This document shows positions 10,850-23,300 of a stretch of DNA of 64,000 nt, piece by piece (within the stretch, counting starts at the first letter, position 1; each line of letters starts with the position of its first letter). The position numbers were made by a program, and so were the translations under genes. Origin of the DNA: Aplectana chamaeleonis (taxonomy: Eukaryota; Nematoda; Chromadorea; Rhabditida; Cosmocercidae); NCBI GenBank assembly GCA_029168955.1, contig JAPDOI010001433.1, positions 116,991 through 180,990 on the forward strand. The letters run 5' to 3'. The notes beneath the pieces were generated by a model that saw only the letters and a list, made by a program, of their open reading frames with translations, was not told the origin of the DNA and did not search any database.

Positions 10850-12200
10850 GCACTTCGCCAAGGAGGTGACCCTGAAGAGGAAGTGCCACATAGCAAGGAT
10901 GGCGCCACTCATTTCACAGCACTCGAAGAGAAATATCACTTTGCCGCCAATCTGGCACAAAGCTTAACGGTCGCTGTGAATGTCGACCGCATATTTAGCA
11001 TTCAACAGCTTGACAATCGTGACATGAAACACGTTGACGCCCATCTGAGAGACGAGCTGTATCCAAACTTTTCGCGAACTCGTCACGAAGGAAATAGTTA
11101 CGCCAACCCCGAACCGGATACGCGACGGCTTCAACAATGATTTCACTGTGCTGACAATCACCCAGGCACTTAAGACTCTTAATGCTCATTGCAAATCGCT
11201 CACTTCCCTGCATAAAGAAGTGTCATAAACGCCTTGGGACAGTGTGGACGGGATGCTCAAATGGGTTGACCAGTCGACAACGTTGATAGCGAATATCAAC
11301 GGCCAACGTAGTATCATTGAACGCAAATGAATTCCGCGCATATTTGTTCTCTCGGAAGAATTATTGAAGGTGACCGCCTCTCTCGCCCATTTCGGAGTGT
11401 CCCCGTTCAAAATGGATTCACTGTTTGCGGTCGCGGACGCTACTCTCAGCTACGGCTACCAAATCATATCACGCCTTCAATAAGAATTTCAGAATCGTTT
11501 CCGAAAGCTCACTGTCACGCGCAATCGTACCCATTCAGAAACGCATGCGGATGACAACAGCAGACGATGCAACTCGCATAGACGCTCTCCTGCACGATCA
11601 CGCCTCAGATCCTTCCACCGATCCAGCTCTTGCTGGCCCCAGTCTGGACGACGCACGTGCAGTGAAATGAACGCCTACGCCACTCCGCCTTCAATTTACA
11701 AAGGATGCATATTCTGTGGGAGCAGATCGCACTACACCGCAATGTGTCAACGGATGCGTAAGCTTTCGCTGAGAGCTAACTTTGTCGTCAGAGGTGGACG
11801 CTGTATAGTTTGTCTGAGTCGACATGAGCACCGTCAATGCCATCGTTGCAGCTGGTGTTTCTTTTGTCATTCACCATCAGGCGCTGTGTGCTGATGGCGA
11901 AGTAATTGAAAATGACGAGGAGGAATCTACGGATAAGTATCATGACTCGCTGGCAGAACTCTCAGAAGAATCGTACGCCTCATTCGTTTCTCGGAAAAGG
12001 TCAGGACGCGAAGACGTCAACTGATTCACATAAAAGGTTATATTTGAATACTGTAACTAATCATAGGTTACTTATGAGAATAATTCGTTTTGACGAGTTC
12101 GCTGAAAACGAGTCTTGCAAAGAAGCTATTGAGTTTCACGCATGTTACTTTGATGGGAACCACTTTTTCCGCTTGTGTCCAGAGCTTGAGGTGTAAACAC
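10850..12200 (+). pseudogene. Degenerate retrotransposon gag (BEL/Pao-like)
   Basis: Overlapping short frames on the plus strand carry gag-like sequence broken by frameshifts and stops. At 11710-11890 there is a zinc-knuckle cluster: CIFCGSRSHYTAMC, then about 20 residues later CIVCLSRHEHRQC, then a CSWC that continues in another frame to HHQALC. Repeated CCHC motifs of this spacing are typical of nematode BEL/Pao gag. Upstream frames 11327-11670 are less clear. No pol or LTRs were found around it, so this is an old fragment unrelated to the intact element at 42-50 kb. Confidence 0.6.
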
Positions 12201-12765
12201 GCTATTCAAAAAACATCTTTCTGGCACGCACATTCCTCAACGTCAGTCCAGCTATAATTCGCCGTCACAATTCCTGTGCAACGTCGACCATTCCAGATGT
12301 CACGCTGTTTCAAATCCATTCTATTCTTACCGTGATTGTTTGTTGTCTAACTGATGTGTTTGGATTTGTCCCTCTAGGAATATTATGTACTGACTGATCT
12401 CACCCCCCTCGGTCAAATGCCTTTCCCCATTTTCCATCCTCGTCATCGTCAAGGTGCTCATGCCATATTCCGCTGGCCGCGAGTGTCGCGACATTTTCCG
12501 ACTTTCTCATATACTACAGTTTCACGCCTCGTTGAAAGGTCCCGTGGTGATGACAAATGGCTCCGCTGAGTTGCTGTTTTGGGTCACTGCGTGGACATCC
12601 ATAGAACTGCGCCTGCACCTGCACCTTCGACCCCCACACCTCTCCCCTCGACTGGTTCCCCTTTGACCGAGCCCCCTTTTTATTACAATAATAAACAATT
12701 ATCATTTCATTCTCATCCATTCCCATTCTACCAACTCACCGGCCCAACATGCTGTATCGGCAATT

Positions 12766-14540
12766 AGAAATCCAGAGAAATCTAGAAAATCTTATCAGTT
12801 TGAAAATGAACACGTTGGTGGATGAGGAAAGCGCATTGGTTAGCGATGAGGTTTCAAAAATATGCGGAATGCATCGGGATGAGAACGCGGGCCTGCATTT
12901 TAGATCGAGATTGTAACGCTTGAATGTTGCAGGGCGTAAATTATCTATGCTTCAATTAAGACAACGGAGGGATAGTATAAATGGGTGGTGTACTACAAAG
13001 ACAACACTCGCTATCACACTGAACTTTTCTGCAGCAAGCTTTGCGACAATCGTCGGACCGCGAGGAATTACATTCCAGATTTATTAGGTGATTACCCAGA
13101 TCCGAATTGATTCCAGTAGAACGAAGAAAGCTACAATCTCGTTCCTCACTCACTCCCCCCACTTACACATCCCGTTAGCTGGCATCTGGTGGAGCGGCAT
13201 GACCCTTCAACCACTGCTGGAGATGCCATAGCAGCTCGTGAGGCCTGAACGATGCGCTCCCATTCAGTACGGTTTGCAGCAATAAATTTGGCGTTAAGGA
13301 CAATGCACCGTTAAGTCTTCAGATCGTCCTCTATGCGCTTGAACCACGTCTTCTTTGAAGCCGTCCTCGGGATTTGGAGACGATGGTGGGCGCTTCCGCC
13401 ACAACATACTGTACGGGAGACGGTTAGCATCCATCCTGCATACATATCCAAGTCTCTTTCAGCTGATTGAAAACAGAATTCGTTCTGGAGAGCGTGTCGT
13501 TAACACATTTATAGACTTCAAATCTGCATTCGATTGTATTCAACGGCCGGAGCTGGAGTTTGCATAGGCGATGTTGTTTCGTCTCTGCTATTCAATACTT
13601 TTGTGGACGCTATTATGAGGAAGGTATTCGAGAACAGAAGAGCCCTTCATTACGATAGTAATGAGTAAGTCACAGATTCCATGTTCGCGGATGACAGCGC
13701 TGCGTTGACGAATACCGATGTGGAGACAATGTCTTTGATAATTGATGTGGAGAGCTCTATGAATCAACCGAAGATCGGGGAACAGCTGCAGACAAAAGGA
13801 TTTCGATGGTCTGAATATGTATGCAGGATGGATGTTAACCGTCTCCCGTACAGTATGTTGTGGCGGAAGCGCCCACCATCGTGAACAAATCCCGAGAACG
13901 GCTCCAAAGAAGACGTGGTTCAAGCGCATAGAGGACGATCTGAAGACTCAACGGTGCATTGTCCGTCACGCTAAATTTATTGCTGCAACTCTCACTGAAT
14001 GGGAGCGTATCGTTCGGGCCTCACGAGTTGCTATGGCACCTACAGCAGTGGTTGAAAGGTCATGCCGCTCCACCAGATGCCAGCTAACGGGATGAGTGAG
14101 TGTGCGAGTGAGTGAGTGAGTGAGTGAGTGAGTGAGTGAAGAGCGAGCCTGTAGCTTTCTTCGTTCTACTGAAATCTACTCGGACCTGGGTCCTCATCTG
14201 ATAGATCTGGGATGTAATTACTCGCGGCCTGACGATTGTAGCAAAGCTTGCTGCACAAAAGTTCAGTGTGATAGCGAGTGTTGTCTTTGTAGTACACCAC
14301 AGATTTATACTCTCTGACCGTTGTCTTAATTGAAGCATTGAATAACTTAGGCCCTACAACATCCATGCGTTGCAATCTCGATCTAAAACGCAGAACAGCG
14401 ATCCCATCCCGATGCACTCCGCACATTTTGAAACCTCATCGCTAACCAATGCGCTTTCCTCAACCACCAACGTGTCCATCCTCAGATTGATAAGATTTTC
14501 TAGATCTCTCTGGATCTCTGATTGCCAACGCAGCACCTCA
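12766..14540. mobile_element. Head-to-head LINE 3' ends (large imperfect palindrome)
   Basis: Sequence 12766-13440 is the reverse complement of 13815-14530, giving arms of about 700 bp. The plus-oriented copy extends further 5' and contains RT motif A (FIDFKSAFDCIQRPEL near 13510-13560), a motif B remnant (GDVVSSLLFNTFVDAIMRKV) and motif C (FADDSA at about 13684). It ends with RWSEYVCRMDVNRLP and the RxPKKTWFKRIEDDL tail typical of non-LTR polymerases. Several stops and frameshifts break it. The minus-oriented copy has only the 3' part. The two 5'-truncated copies meet near 13445-13815. Confidence 0.75.
14093..14139 (+). repeat. (GAGT)n microsatellite
   Basis: Near-perfect GAGT repeats within the plus-strand LINE copy. 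The opposite arm (13145-13160) has only a short 'CACTCACTC' remnant, so the tract expanded after the duplication. Confidence 0.9.
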
Positions 14541-15230
14541 GATAATGGTTGTTGAAACTCTTCAAGGGTTTTGCATGAATCCTTAAAAGCCCTTCGATTT
14601 CGTTCCTTCCCAAGAGCAGCCCACTTCAGGGGCCCATTTCACCACTTGGTTGCCCGTAGTGCGGTCGAAAAAAGGTATGGTACAAGGATACACGTCATTG
14701 AATCGAACAGTGAACATGTACGTCTCTCCGAAATCATTGTATAACTGAGGTAGCAGAGCGAAAACTGTAAAGCAGACGTCAGATTCTTGTCCAGCGCCCT
14801 TAATTACAGCAAGTAAGTTTTCAGTCTAATCCGAGATACTGACCAAAGTTTGAAAAACCGCTGTCTGGGGGCCGCACCAATTTCAAAGCTGTAGGGGGCC
14901 GCACCTCTCACGGACCGGTCACACCGCTCCTTCTAACCCTGGCAAAGGCGATTGGAATACGGGATAATCGAAGACGAACCAGGAGGTTAAAAAAATGATT
15001 TGGTTGAAATCTCAGACACTCAATCGCTTGCCCGTCTTCTACGAGTGTCACTGTTGGGCTTTCTGGTGAAACTTTCATAATTAATTGTTTTTTATCAGCT
15101 CGTGAATAATTTGTGCGGCCTTGTCGAGAGAGAGAAAGCAGCAGAGACAAAGGAATCTTTTGTCTCCGTTCCTCTTCCGTGTAAAAACTGTTGTTGGTAG
15201 TTTTTTTTTCGACCTACATACCTGCGTGGC
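14541..15230. other. Intergenic, no gene seen
   Basis: No supported coding frame. A GGGGGCCGCACC motif occurs twice (about 14868 and 14892). A TTTTTTATCAG acceptor-like site at about 15089-15099 could be a trans-splice site for the gene at 15280, but it is 180 bp upstream. Confidence 0.4.
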
Positions 15231-15235
15231 GGAAG

Positions 15236-15241
15236 TATATA
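15236..15241 (+). promoter_or_regulatory. TATA-like box of the His-rich gene
   Basis: TATATA lies 39 bp before the ATG at 15280, so transcription would start near 15265-15271 with a very short leader. The call is based on position and sequence only. Confidence 0.4.
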
Positions 15242-15279
15242 GGCCGGCACTTTCTGAGATTGCCAGCATCAGCTGCACC

Positions 15280-15735
15280 ATGGCCTCTTTGTCGCATTCC
15301 TGCATGCTTCTCCTCGTCAGTATCGTCAGTTTCTGTCTCGCTGATGGTAGGAGAACGTTGTCTAGTATGATCAATGATAGAATGTTTGCAGATGCTATAC
15401 TTTTCAGGGTTGTACGGCCATCACTATGATCACGATGACCACCACGGTAAATTTCTTTTTCAGCGTTAACTTGATGTGACATTATATGAATAGTGCTAAA
15501 CTTTCTCTCAGATGGTCTTTATGATCTGCACCACATACTAGGAGGGCACTACGGAGACCATCACGACGATGACCATCATGGGCACCATCATGAATATCTC
15601 TACGGACATCACGATGATCATCACCATGGACACCATGAACCTCATCATCACGGATACCATCACTTTGGTTATGGAGACCATGATGGACACGGTGATGCTC
15701 ACGATAATCTTTACGGACATTATGGACATCATTAA
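15280..15735 (+). CDS. Secreted histidine-rich protein, 3 exons
   Basis: Exons 15280-15346, 15408-15446 and 15512-15735 join in phase 1 at both junctions, through introns of 61 and 65 bp with GT...TTTTCAG and GTAAAT...CTCTCAG borders. The product is 109 residues. Residues 1-21 (MASLSHSCMLLLVSIVSFCLA) form a typical signal peptide. The mature part is about one third histidine, with Gly, Asp and Tyr, in loose repeats such as YGHHDDHHHGHH. No enzyme domain is present. Secretion and binding of divalent metals or haem are inferred from composition only. ATG 15280 was chosen because it gives the signal peptide and phase-consistent exons. The ORF is intact, and AATAAA follows 53 bp after the stop. 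It could belong to a nematode-specific surface or secreted family. Confidence 0.75.
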
Positions 15736-15787
15736 TTCCTATGGAACAAAAAAAAATGCTGAGAAATATATTTTTCATCTGAGTGCA

Positions 15788-15793
15788 AATAAA
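15788..15793 (+). terminator. Polyadenylation signal AATAAA
   Basis: A canonical hexamer 53 bp after the stop codon of the His-rich gene. Confidence 0.65.
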
Positions 15794-15799
15794 ACAATC

Positions 15800-16370
15800 A
15801 GCATGCCGTTGCGCTTTGTACAGAGGTGATATCTGTGACGTATTGGTCTTTCGCCCACCTCAGTCGAGCTAATCTACGCTCACTTGCGGAGGCCGCACGG
15901 CATCTGCGACACCACTGGTCAGTAGGTTTTAAAACGTGAGCGACGATCTACCGCCGCGACCCCGTTCATTCCCTTACTACTTTTGAATATGGGCTTATAC
16001 ATGTATCTTTTGTGGGGATGATGAATTTCAAACGTCAGGCATATTTGTCGTGTATCCTTCATCAATATGCTTGTGCCTTGGAAAATATTTCAGGGCATTA
16101 CTGGAGTTAATAGGCATTCGATCGAGTAATAGCACATTTTTTTAGATAATCGGGAAAACACTGTGCATTACCAACCCAATGAGGTAGGAGAGCTATGTCC
16201 AAAGCAAAGCTAAATCATTTCGTACCTTGATTAACATAAGCGCATAAAAAAGTATGTAGCTGTTCTACATTACAGCACTGAATGAGCTCTTTTCGGTTGA
16301 TCCCTTCCCGCGTCAAATATGTATGTCACAACTCTGAGAACAATCAAGAAGAAGATTCAAAAGCCGTTAC
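15800..16370. other. Intergenic, no gene seen
   Basis: No supported coding frame. 'GATCTACCGCCGCGACCCCG' at about 15949 resembles a dispersed motif seen again near 50278 and 52220. Confidence 0.4.
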
Positions 16371-16374
16371 TATT

Positions 16375-16868
16375 TAAAGGCAGTGTTCACGATGAAATTT
16401 GTTTTTCTGTTTTCCCGCCTATCTTGAACACGGCCGCATGCTGATTTCAATGATGTCTCTGGAATCGTACAAGACCTTCTGGGAACGGAGTTATGGTCCC
16501 TCAAAAAGTGAGCTAAGGAAACATGGTGGACGAGTTGTCCAAGGCTTGTAACTCCCGTCTTTTGCAGCCGATGTATGCGAGCTGACCTGAGCAAAGAGAG
16601 AAGCTGAGAATGAAGGAAAGAACGGGTCGAATGATTGGAAATTATCGCTCATCTCACGATCTTGAGCATTCATTTGTTTACGTCGGTGGGCGTGAGATGC
16701 GCTTTTGAGGTTTGCCTTGCGCTCGAAATTGCAACTTCAGGCTCTTTTGGAGCTTTTCCTGGCTCGTTTTCATGCGTTCTTTCGACGTCAACGTTACATT
16801 GTGCCCCTCCACTACCTATTCCTAGTGGAAACTGAAACACGTTTTTTATCGCGAACACTGCCTCTAAG
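16375..16868. mobile_element. MITE-like element, copy A
   Basis: It begins AAAGGCAGTGTTCACGAT and ends in the near reverse complement (ATCGCGAACACTGCCT). The body of about 490 bp matches 23488-23976 in inverted orientation at high identity. A third element at 35119-35652 shares the terminal sequence, and an internal fragment lies at 30863-30985. No transposase is encoded; ORFs inside it are not conserved between copies. Confidence 0.85.
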
Positions 16869-16908
16869 TTGTGACTGGCCATAACCTACACGGGTGCCTA
16901 TTTCTAAC

Positions 16909-17193
16909 CTTGTCAGCCGATTCGCGAATTGGAGAAGAGGCGGTGTTACCCGATAACGCCTTAACACCTGAGGAGCTACTGTGGCTGAAAATGCAGCTCG
17001 GGCTGGGTTTGAGTTGCCACTGCAATTGTGTTTTCCCTTGTGTTTCTGTTTGGCTACCGCAGTTGATCACGTATCCAGGACGCCTCATCTTGAAGAGAGT
17101 GTGCTGGCTCTCAGCGGTCGGTCTTGAGAGAATCGGAAACTCTCGTAAAGGTGCGAATTGATGTCCATGTTGTGCTCTGTTGTTGTTATGCAT
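16909..17193 (-). CDS. Possible first coding exon, unknown gene
   Basis: On the minus strand a GATGTTTAG acceptor-like site lies 5 bp before ATG (17193-17191), as in a trans-spliced nematode first exon. The open frame runs 95 codons to a GTTAGA donor after 16909, ending in phase 0 (ADK). The protein is Ser/Thr/Gln-rich, beginning MHNNNRAQHGHQFAP, with no recognised domain. Later exons would lie below 16.9 kb, where I could not identify any. A chance ORF cannot be excluded. Confidence 0.3.
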
Positions 17194-17199
17194 ATTGAC

Positions 17200-19500
17200 T
17201 AAACATCCAGAGAGTAGTAGATACTCTGACGATAGAATTACGACTACGTCTCGAGAACGCCGTACATATGTAGATTCGGGTCACTTGTGTACGACAAGAT
17301 GGGCGTTTCCGCGGCGGAGACTTCCCTTCTTAGGCCAGGGTCGGACTACGGCCTAGTAAGGCGAAATGACGTGTGATTGAACTCTGGCCTTGAAAGGCAA
17401 GGTGAGCTAACAGTAAGGTAAGTTTTGTGCCAAAAATTTAGCTTTTCCTCCAAGAGAAAGGACTGCTTGAAATCACAGCAGGGTCAAGTGGGAGTATTAT
17501 TTCGTCACAACTGTTCCAAAGATCTTCACTTACTAGGGCTTGCCTTACATTTGTGGTGGGCTTTTATAAAAACATGTGCTGATAGTTGTGGGTATGGGAC
17601 ACAGCATTGATAATCCGTTTTCCAAATCCCCTAAATGCCTCAGAGATTTACAGGAGATTTCCAAAAGTGGGAATTTCCATAGCTTTGCGTAGATAAAAGG
17701 GGTACACGAATGGCAATTTTCAGGATGTTCAAAAAAGTTGTCTCGGATTGAGCTGAAAACTTGTTTCTAGGGGTGGTTTTGGGTGCAGCTAACGAATCTG
17801 AGGCGCATTTGTCAATATTCGAAAAACTCCAGCTCATTTGGTCTGAAGCTTCAAAATGGGGGAAATTTTGCAGGAAAAACGACACTTCTGAAGATTTCGA
17901 GAATGCTACGATCGAATCGTCTCAAATGTTTTACATAGAGAGTATTCCGCCTGCCTAACACCATTCTGCAACCCGTTTATCGATTTTCGATAGATTACGG
18001 TAGATTACGGTGGGTGTACGCTAGCTCGTTCAAAGTCTCAGATTTGACTCAAAATTTCACTGTGGGTGCGGGTGAACGCTGAACACGAATTCGAGATCCA
18101 TTTTTCGGTTTTCGAATTTTTAAGGTACGTAACGCCAGTCAAAAGGCATTTTGCCTAACGTAACCTACTGTATACCTAAGCCAAGCGAGGAATGGACTCC
18201 AGATTCATGTTCAGCACCAAAAATAACCCCTAGATGCAAGTTTTGAGCCGAATCCGAAAAAATTTTTCTCAACACCCCGAAAATTCCCTGATGCTTACTT
18301 ACCTTTTTTTGAAGCAGTGAAAATGCCGTTTTTTGCTATCTCCAGAGCGATTTAGGGAATTTCAAGCACGGATTATTTATGTACTGTCACCGACCTACAG
18401 CAACTACAACATGGTCTTTCTAATCTCCAAGGAAAGTTCAAGCAGTCCCTAGTTAGTTGGGTTACTTTGAATGCAGTTCACAGATCACGTATCTGTTTTC
18501 AATTTTTGTATAGATTGGATCTCGTTATGATGGGCGTGAGAGTCTAGGTTTCTTTTTAAAATTGAAGTTCTGGGGAATGATATTGGTTGTAATGGTAGTG
18601 CCACCTTTCCAGCCGAAAAAATCACGACTCCAGCTATGAATTCCTTCTCAGGATGCTAAGACTTAATTGGCAAAGAAAAAAAAGAGCTCGTAGTGTGCTT
18701 GGACACTTACTCCCGTTTTTTTTTCCTATTTGAGTCCTAGCTATTTTCACAAAAGTTCGAATACCGTGCTGTAGTGGAGCTACACCCAGAACACAGAAAT
18801 TTGTAAACGAGGTGTAGGATGGGGTAACACCTTCATCATGAGAAGATTTGAAAGATCATTCCTAAGACAGAGAAATCGATTTTTGAAAAGCGTGTCCCAC
18901 GGGTGAGACACGCGGTCCGAAGCGGTAGTGAACACGTGTCCCACCGGTGGGACACGTTATTGTGAATGGGTGCGCGCATGACTGCATGAAAAATCTGAGT
19001 GCATCAAATAACAGCACTATAGGTTTCATCAAATAACTTTTCATTCAATCTGACAATTCAATCATAAGAACAGTTAAGAATAAAAAGGAAAGATATTTTG
19101 GCAACCGAAGTATTTTGTAGAAACGGAACACGAATTATTTACAAGTATAATAAATGCTTTAAAAAGCTCCGGAGAGGGACATGAGATTCTTTATGATCAG
19201 TAATATCTAATCAAACTGTGGGGTCATAGTCACAAATGGTGATAACTCTAATAATTATATATTTAGCCTACACATACACTTTGATTTCGTAAGGGAATGC
19301 GTGCCTTGAGGATAAACGAAACGATGAATGCATATTAAATATACATGTGAAAAGAGGAAGAAAGAGAGGAAAGTGCTGGCAGGGCCCAGAGAACAGCGAA
19401 GAAATGCGCTTAGTCGCGGCGAAGACCACGTCTTTTAGGCAAACAAGGTCGACTTTGTCGAAAGTAAGTGGATGAGAGTGCTGAGAGGAGTTCTTACGTT
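17200..19500. other. Intergenic region between two minus-strand genes
   Basis: No supported coding frame. 17985-18150 ('TAGATTACGGTAGATTACGG' and following) resembles 21120-21240, so both are parts of a dispersed non-coding repeat. The segment holds the palindrome pair at 18891-18957. Confidence 0.45.
18891..18957. promoter_or_regulatory. Pair of GTCCCAC palindromes
   Basis: 18934-18957 is a perfect 24-bp palindrome centred on CCACCGGTGG. Starting 43 bp upstream, 18891-18912 is an imperfect copy (CGTGTCCCACGGGTGAGACA followed by CG). Two related dyads in single-copy-looking DNA could be protein-binding sites, but function is unproven. Confidence 0.5.
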
Positions 19501-19513
19501 GTGAACGTATGTG

Positions 19514-20350
19514 CTATCCACATCCCCCACACCCTCCACACCCACCGCACCCCCCACATCCTCCACACGCCACACAGGCACCACAGGCGCCACAAGCTCC
19601 ACAAGCAGCACCATCGCAGCCGCTGGAGCCGCACATCGCCATCATTAGCGGAGCTAATTCCAAACCTACAAAAAAAGGATTTCATGAATATCGAAGTCGA
19701 GCGTTTCAAGAATGAAGGTTACCGTCTGCGTCGTGAGATTGAAGGACGCGATTGGACGGCAGCTGCCTACCGTAACCACACGCCAACGTCAACGGCCATT
19801 TATGCGCCTGATGACCCACGGAGGTGCTATCATTTCGAGATCGAATCTGAAATGATGCAGTAGACAATAGTCATTTCATTTCGTTGGGCTGCAAGTTTCA
19901 ACAGTTTTCCTGACAAGATATTGTATTGAGGCTTCTAGTGGTGGAATAATGGTTACTTGTAGACTAATCGAGAAAGGCCTTGCGCTCCTATCGAGTTTAA
20001 GTGGCCGACTATACTGCTGAACGCTCAGCTTGTAAACGATGCAGATATCGCTGTGGACTGCGACCACCAGCGCACATGACACAATCAATTGAACAGGTTC
20101 ATCAGTAACCAAACTCGTAAACTTCGTCACAGGGCAGTACGAACTTTTGACCGCCTTCTTCGACTTCGACGCAGGCCCTGTTTCAACTGGGGACGGAAGC
20201 AACGTCCTATGTCGAACTAGTCCTTCAGCAATTGTATGAAAGAAACAATTTTGAAGGTAGATGTGGCTCTTAAACTTTTGAAGTTCGCTGGTGCTCTCCA
20301 TTATGTTCACTCCATGAGAGAGTTGTACTGAAGATGTCCACGAAATTCTT
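19514..20350 (-). CDS. GRDP gene, last three exons (Gly/Cys tail)
   Basis: Exon 20350-19957 follows a TTTGCAG acceptor and contains YCPVTKFTSLVTDEPVQLIV; it ends CAA|GTAACC in phase 0. Exon 19846-19723 follows ATTTCAG, contains WPLTLACGYGRQLPSN and ends GACG|GTAACC in phase 1. Exon 19665-19514 follows TTTTTGTAG and runs LELAPLMMAMCGSSG into CGACGAC/CGGCGG repeats, ending at TAG. All phases match. The plus-strand frame across 19468-19863 is a shadow of these exons. Confidence 0.8.
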
Positions 20351-23300
20351 CTGCAAATACTTTCCTAATAGTCGAGCTATTATCTCTCACAGGCTGGCGA
20401 TCGCTATGGATCACTGTACAGAGCGGGCTTAACCTTCGTCAACCACAAATCAGGAAGCTACAGTCGGCATGGATCGCAATGATACTTTTCGTTCCCTTTT
20501 ATGCGTTAGCGCGAACCAGGTGCACGTATGTTATGACATATGTATGCGCGCCGAGTTCGCACCATGGCACAGTACATTTGGAAAGCAAAGCATCAGTGCG
20601 ATTTGTGCTGACAGTACGTATCGGCCCATTGGGCTAGTTTCGAAGCTTCTTCAGCACCGTTCTTCCTCATGCTGCGCCTGTCAACTCAGCGTCGCCGCTG
20701 CCTACACCAACTACTGACACCAACCGAATAGCAGCATCTTTCGCCCCACTTGGTCATTTTCTAACCTACATATGTAGAATTTTAATTCTGATAGAACGTT
20801 CATCTGCCGAATCGTACATACTGCAAAGCACAGGAGTAAACATATGCTCAGAAGCGGAATATTTGGAAGCGATTGTGAGTCAAAGCAGGAGAAGGGGATG
20901 TACTCCGACACGTGTAGCTGCACAATTAATAGTTACTGCCTTGATATAAACTTCTAACCAGTCGGAAGCTATTATATATGTTGTTAAGTATTACGTAATT
21001 TTTTCGCTGCCAGATGTACGCCCACGTCAGTCATTGATGCGCTTAACGACAGTTGATTTTCAATGTTTAGGTGAACAAACCAGACTTGCAAAAATATCCT
21101 TCACACAGCAAGGCTATCCGCGAAAGATTGCGGTAGGTTACGGCGGGTAAACGGTAGTTTGGACAATGTCTCAGATTTTGCTCAAAACATTGGAGTATGA
21201 ACCCGAATTTTATGTCCATTCATTCCTTTTCAGAATAAGTACAATAACGCTGCTAACGTAGAGAAAAAGGGGCGAAATGGGCAAAGGTTGGTACAAAAAC
21301 GTCTTTTGCTTACAAATGACTTTAAAAAGCAGAAACATAAATTCCGAAAAAACCATTGTCATCAGCGCGACCCGCTGGATACAATCAGATTGAGAAAGTG
21401 CGGAAAACTTCGCGAGGAGACCGCTTTTTGGGCAAAGTTATATCGACGTACGATAACGTGTAAATTCGCGCGCGGTGATTGGCGAAAAAAAAACCAGCGC
21501 GCTCGAATTGGAGTTTTATCTTATAGTGGAACAACCTTGCTCAGAAACGGATTTCCTCGAGGAGTCTTTTGGTCTTTCCTGATATGATTGGAACTAATAG
21601 GTCAAGCCGACCTACAATTTACCTGAGAATATCGACAAAAAAAACGAGATAACCCTCGAACAAAAGTTTTCCGTCACGTTCGAAAAAAATTCTGATGGGT
21701 TCCTTAACATTTTCGCGAGGCTTCAAAACGCCTATTTGGTTGTTCAAAGGTGTCCATTACAAAATCTGAATTCTGATTCCGAAAGAGCGCACCAGAGTTA
21801 TGTATGTAACTAGGAAACATACATTTTCCTTCTGTTACTTGGGATAGCATTACTATGTTTCCCAGCAAGTTTGATGGAATTTCTCACAGACTCAGCACAG
21901 CGTTTTTGTACAAAACGTGTTCGAGGATTCATGTTTCTCCGTACGGTACGGTGAACACAAAGTTGGCAAGGCTATTCCATGCGACGCCACAATTGCTACA
22001 AAATCGACACATTCGAAGACTGCTGACTTTGAATAGGGGACATATGAGAGTATTGGGGAAAACTTCAGAAGTGAGCGAACCTTATCTGGATTACAGAGGA
22101 CGAACAAAGTTGAAACGCAGAAGACGGATGCAATCTGCTCTGCCGTATTTGTCGATCGGCATTCGATTCGCTTCCCGGAAGACGTGCCTGCGCGTCTGTA
22201 AAAGCTGCATTATTTGCTTGGTACAGGAACTTCGTCACTACTGCTGGGCTAGATGTATTACCTCCGATCACGAACAGTGTTGAGCCCTCTGGAGTGGGAA
22301 CTTCGATTTTTTGCACCGTATTTTTCAACAGATTGAATGCGTCGACAAGCAGTCGACCAGCGGCTCCCGGTTTTGCCTTTTGTCCCTTTGTTGCTGGCTG
22401 AAACGCAAGAAATGAAAATCGATCAAGTGTGCAATTCAACGATTGAATACTTACTTGCTTTCTTGAGAAACCTGTCCATCTACCCTTAACAATAGCATAA
22501 TCCCCGTCCTTGTTCACTATGACAAACGCACGTTCATCTGCACTGGATAGATGTGGTAGGAACTGCTGAAACAAGTTAAGAAGGAACTGAAAAACTTGCG
22601 AACAAGTTACCCTGATCAGGGGTGTGCGGCATCTTCTGCTTTCTGCCCATTTTCGGCCATTTCTTTCCGTTTTGTGTTAAAATAGGAAAAATTTGGCAGA
22701 AAACATAAAATCGTGGAAAGCGGTCCTTGCAAATTTAATACAGAGAGAAGATCCCATTAACGGTTAACCAACTATTTTAGGTAACCTCACCCGCATTCTC
22801 TACAGTTCCCTATGGTAAGCACGTCTATCTCGCTACGGTGGTCACCCGAGCTGGTGTGGTTGAGTGGCAGGAGGTGCTGCTGTTCGCTGTACACGGTCGG
22901 GCACGTACCACTCTTTACTGATTTTTAAAAACTTTCTGGTGTCTGTTTTCTGCCTCATTTTGGAAATTTCTCTGTGTTTTCTGTTCTCTGTCAACTTCTC
23001 TGTCAACTTTCCTGTTTTCTGATTTCTGTTTCCGGAAAAAATTTCCGCACATCCCTGTTCCTGATGTACAGCTACTAATATGCTAAAGGCTCACTGGGTC
23101 CAGACAACTTACCAAATTGTTATCAAGTTGATCTCGACTCGGTAACGAGTCGGCTCCGATTAGATGAGCCATCGCTAGCAGTCGTTGCTCTCTGCCGTAG
23201 ACAAGAATCATTGACAATAGCAAAGCAGCCGAATGTACAACTTGAACCGTATACTTAGCTCCGTCTCGAGTGTCAACAACGCTAGAATAAACTGATTTGA

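Noticed and set aside
19468..19863. Plus-strand 131-codon ORF with acidic, helix-like C-terminus
   Set aside because: It is antisense to two minus-strand exons whose splice sites and phases fit the GRDP gene, including the Gly/Cys-rich tail. The His/Pro-rich part is just the complement of that tail.
22065..22574. Single 169-codon minus-strand ORF as a gene of its own
   Set aside because: It reads through two introns with clear GT...TTTCAG borders; the exons join the GRDP gene in phase.
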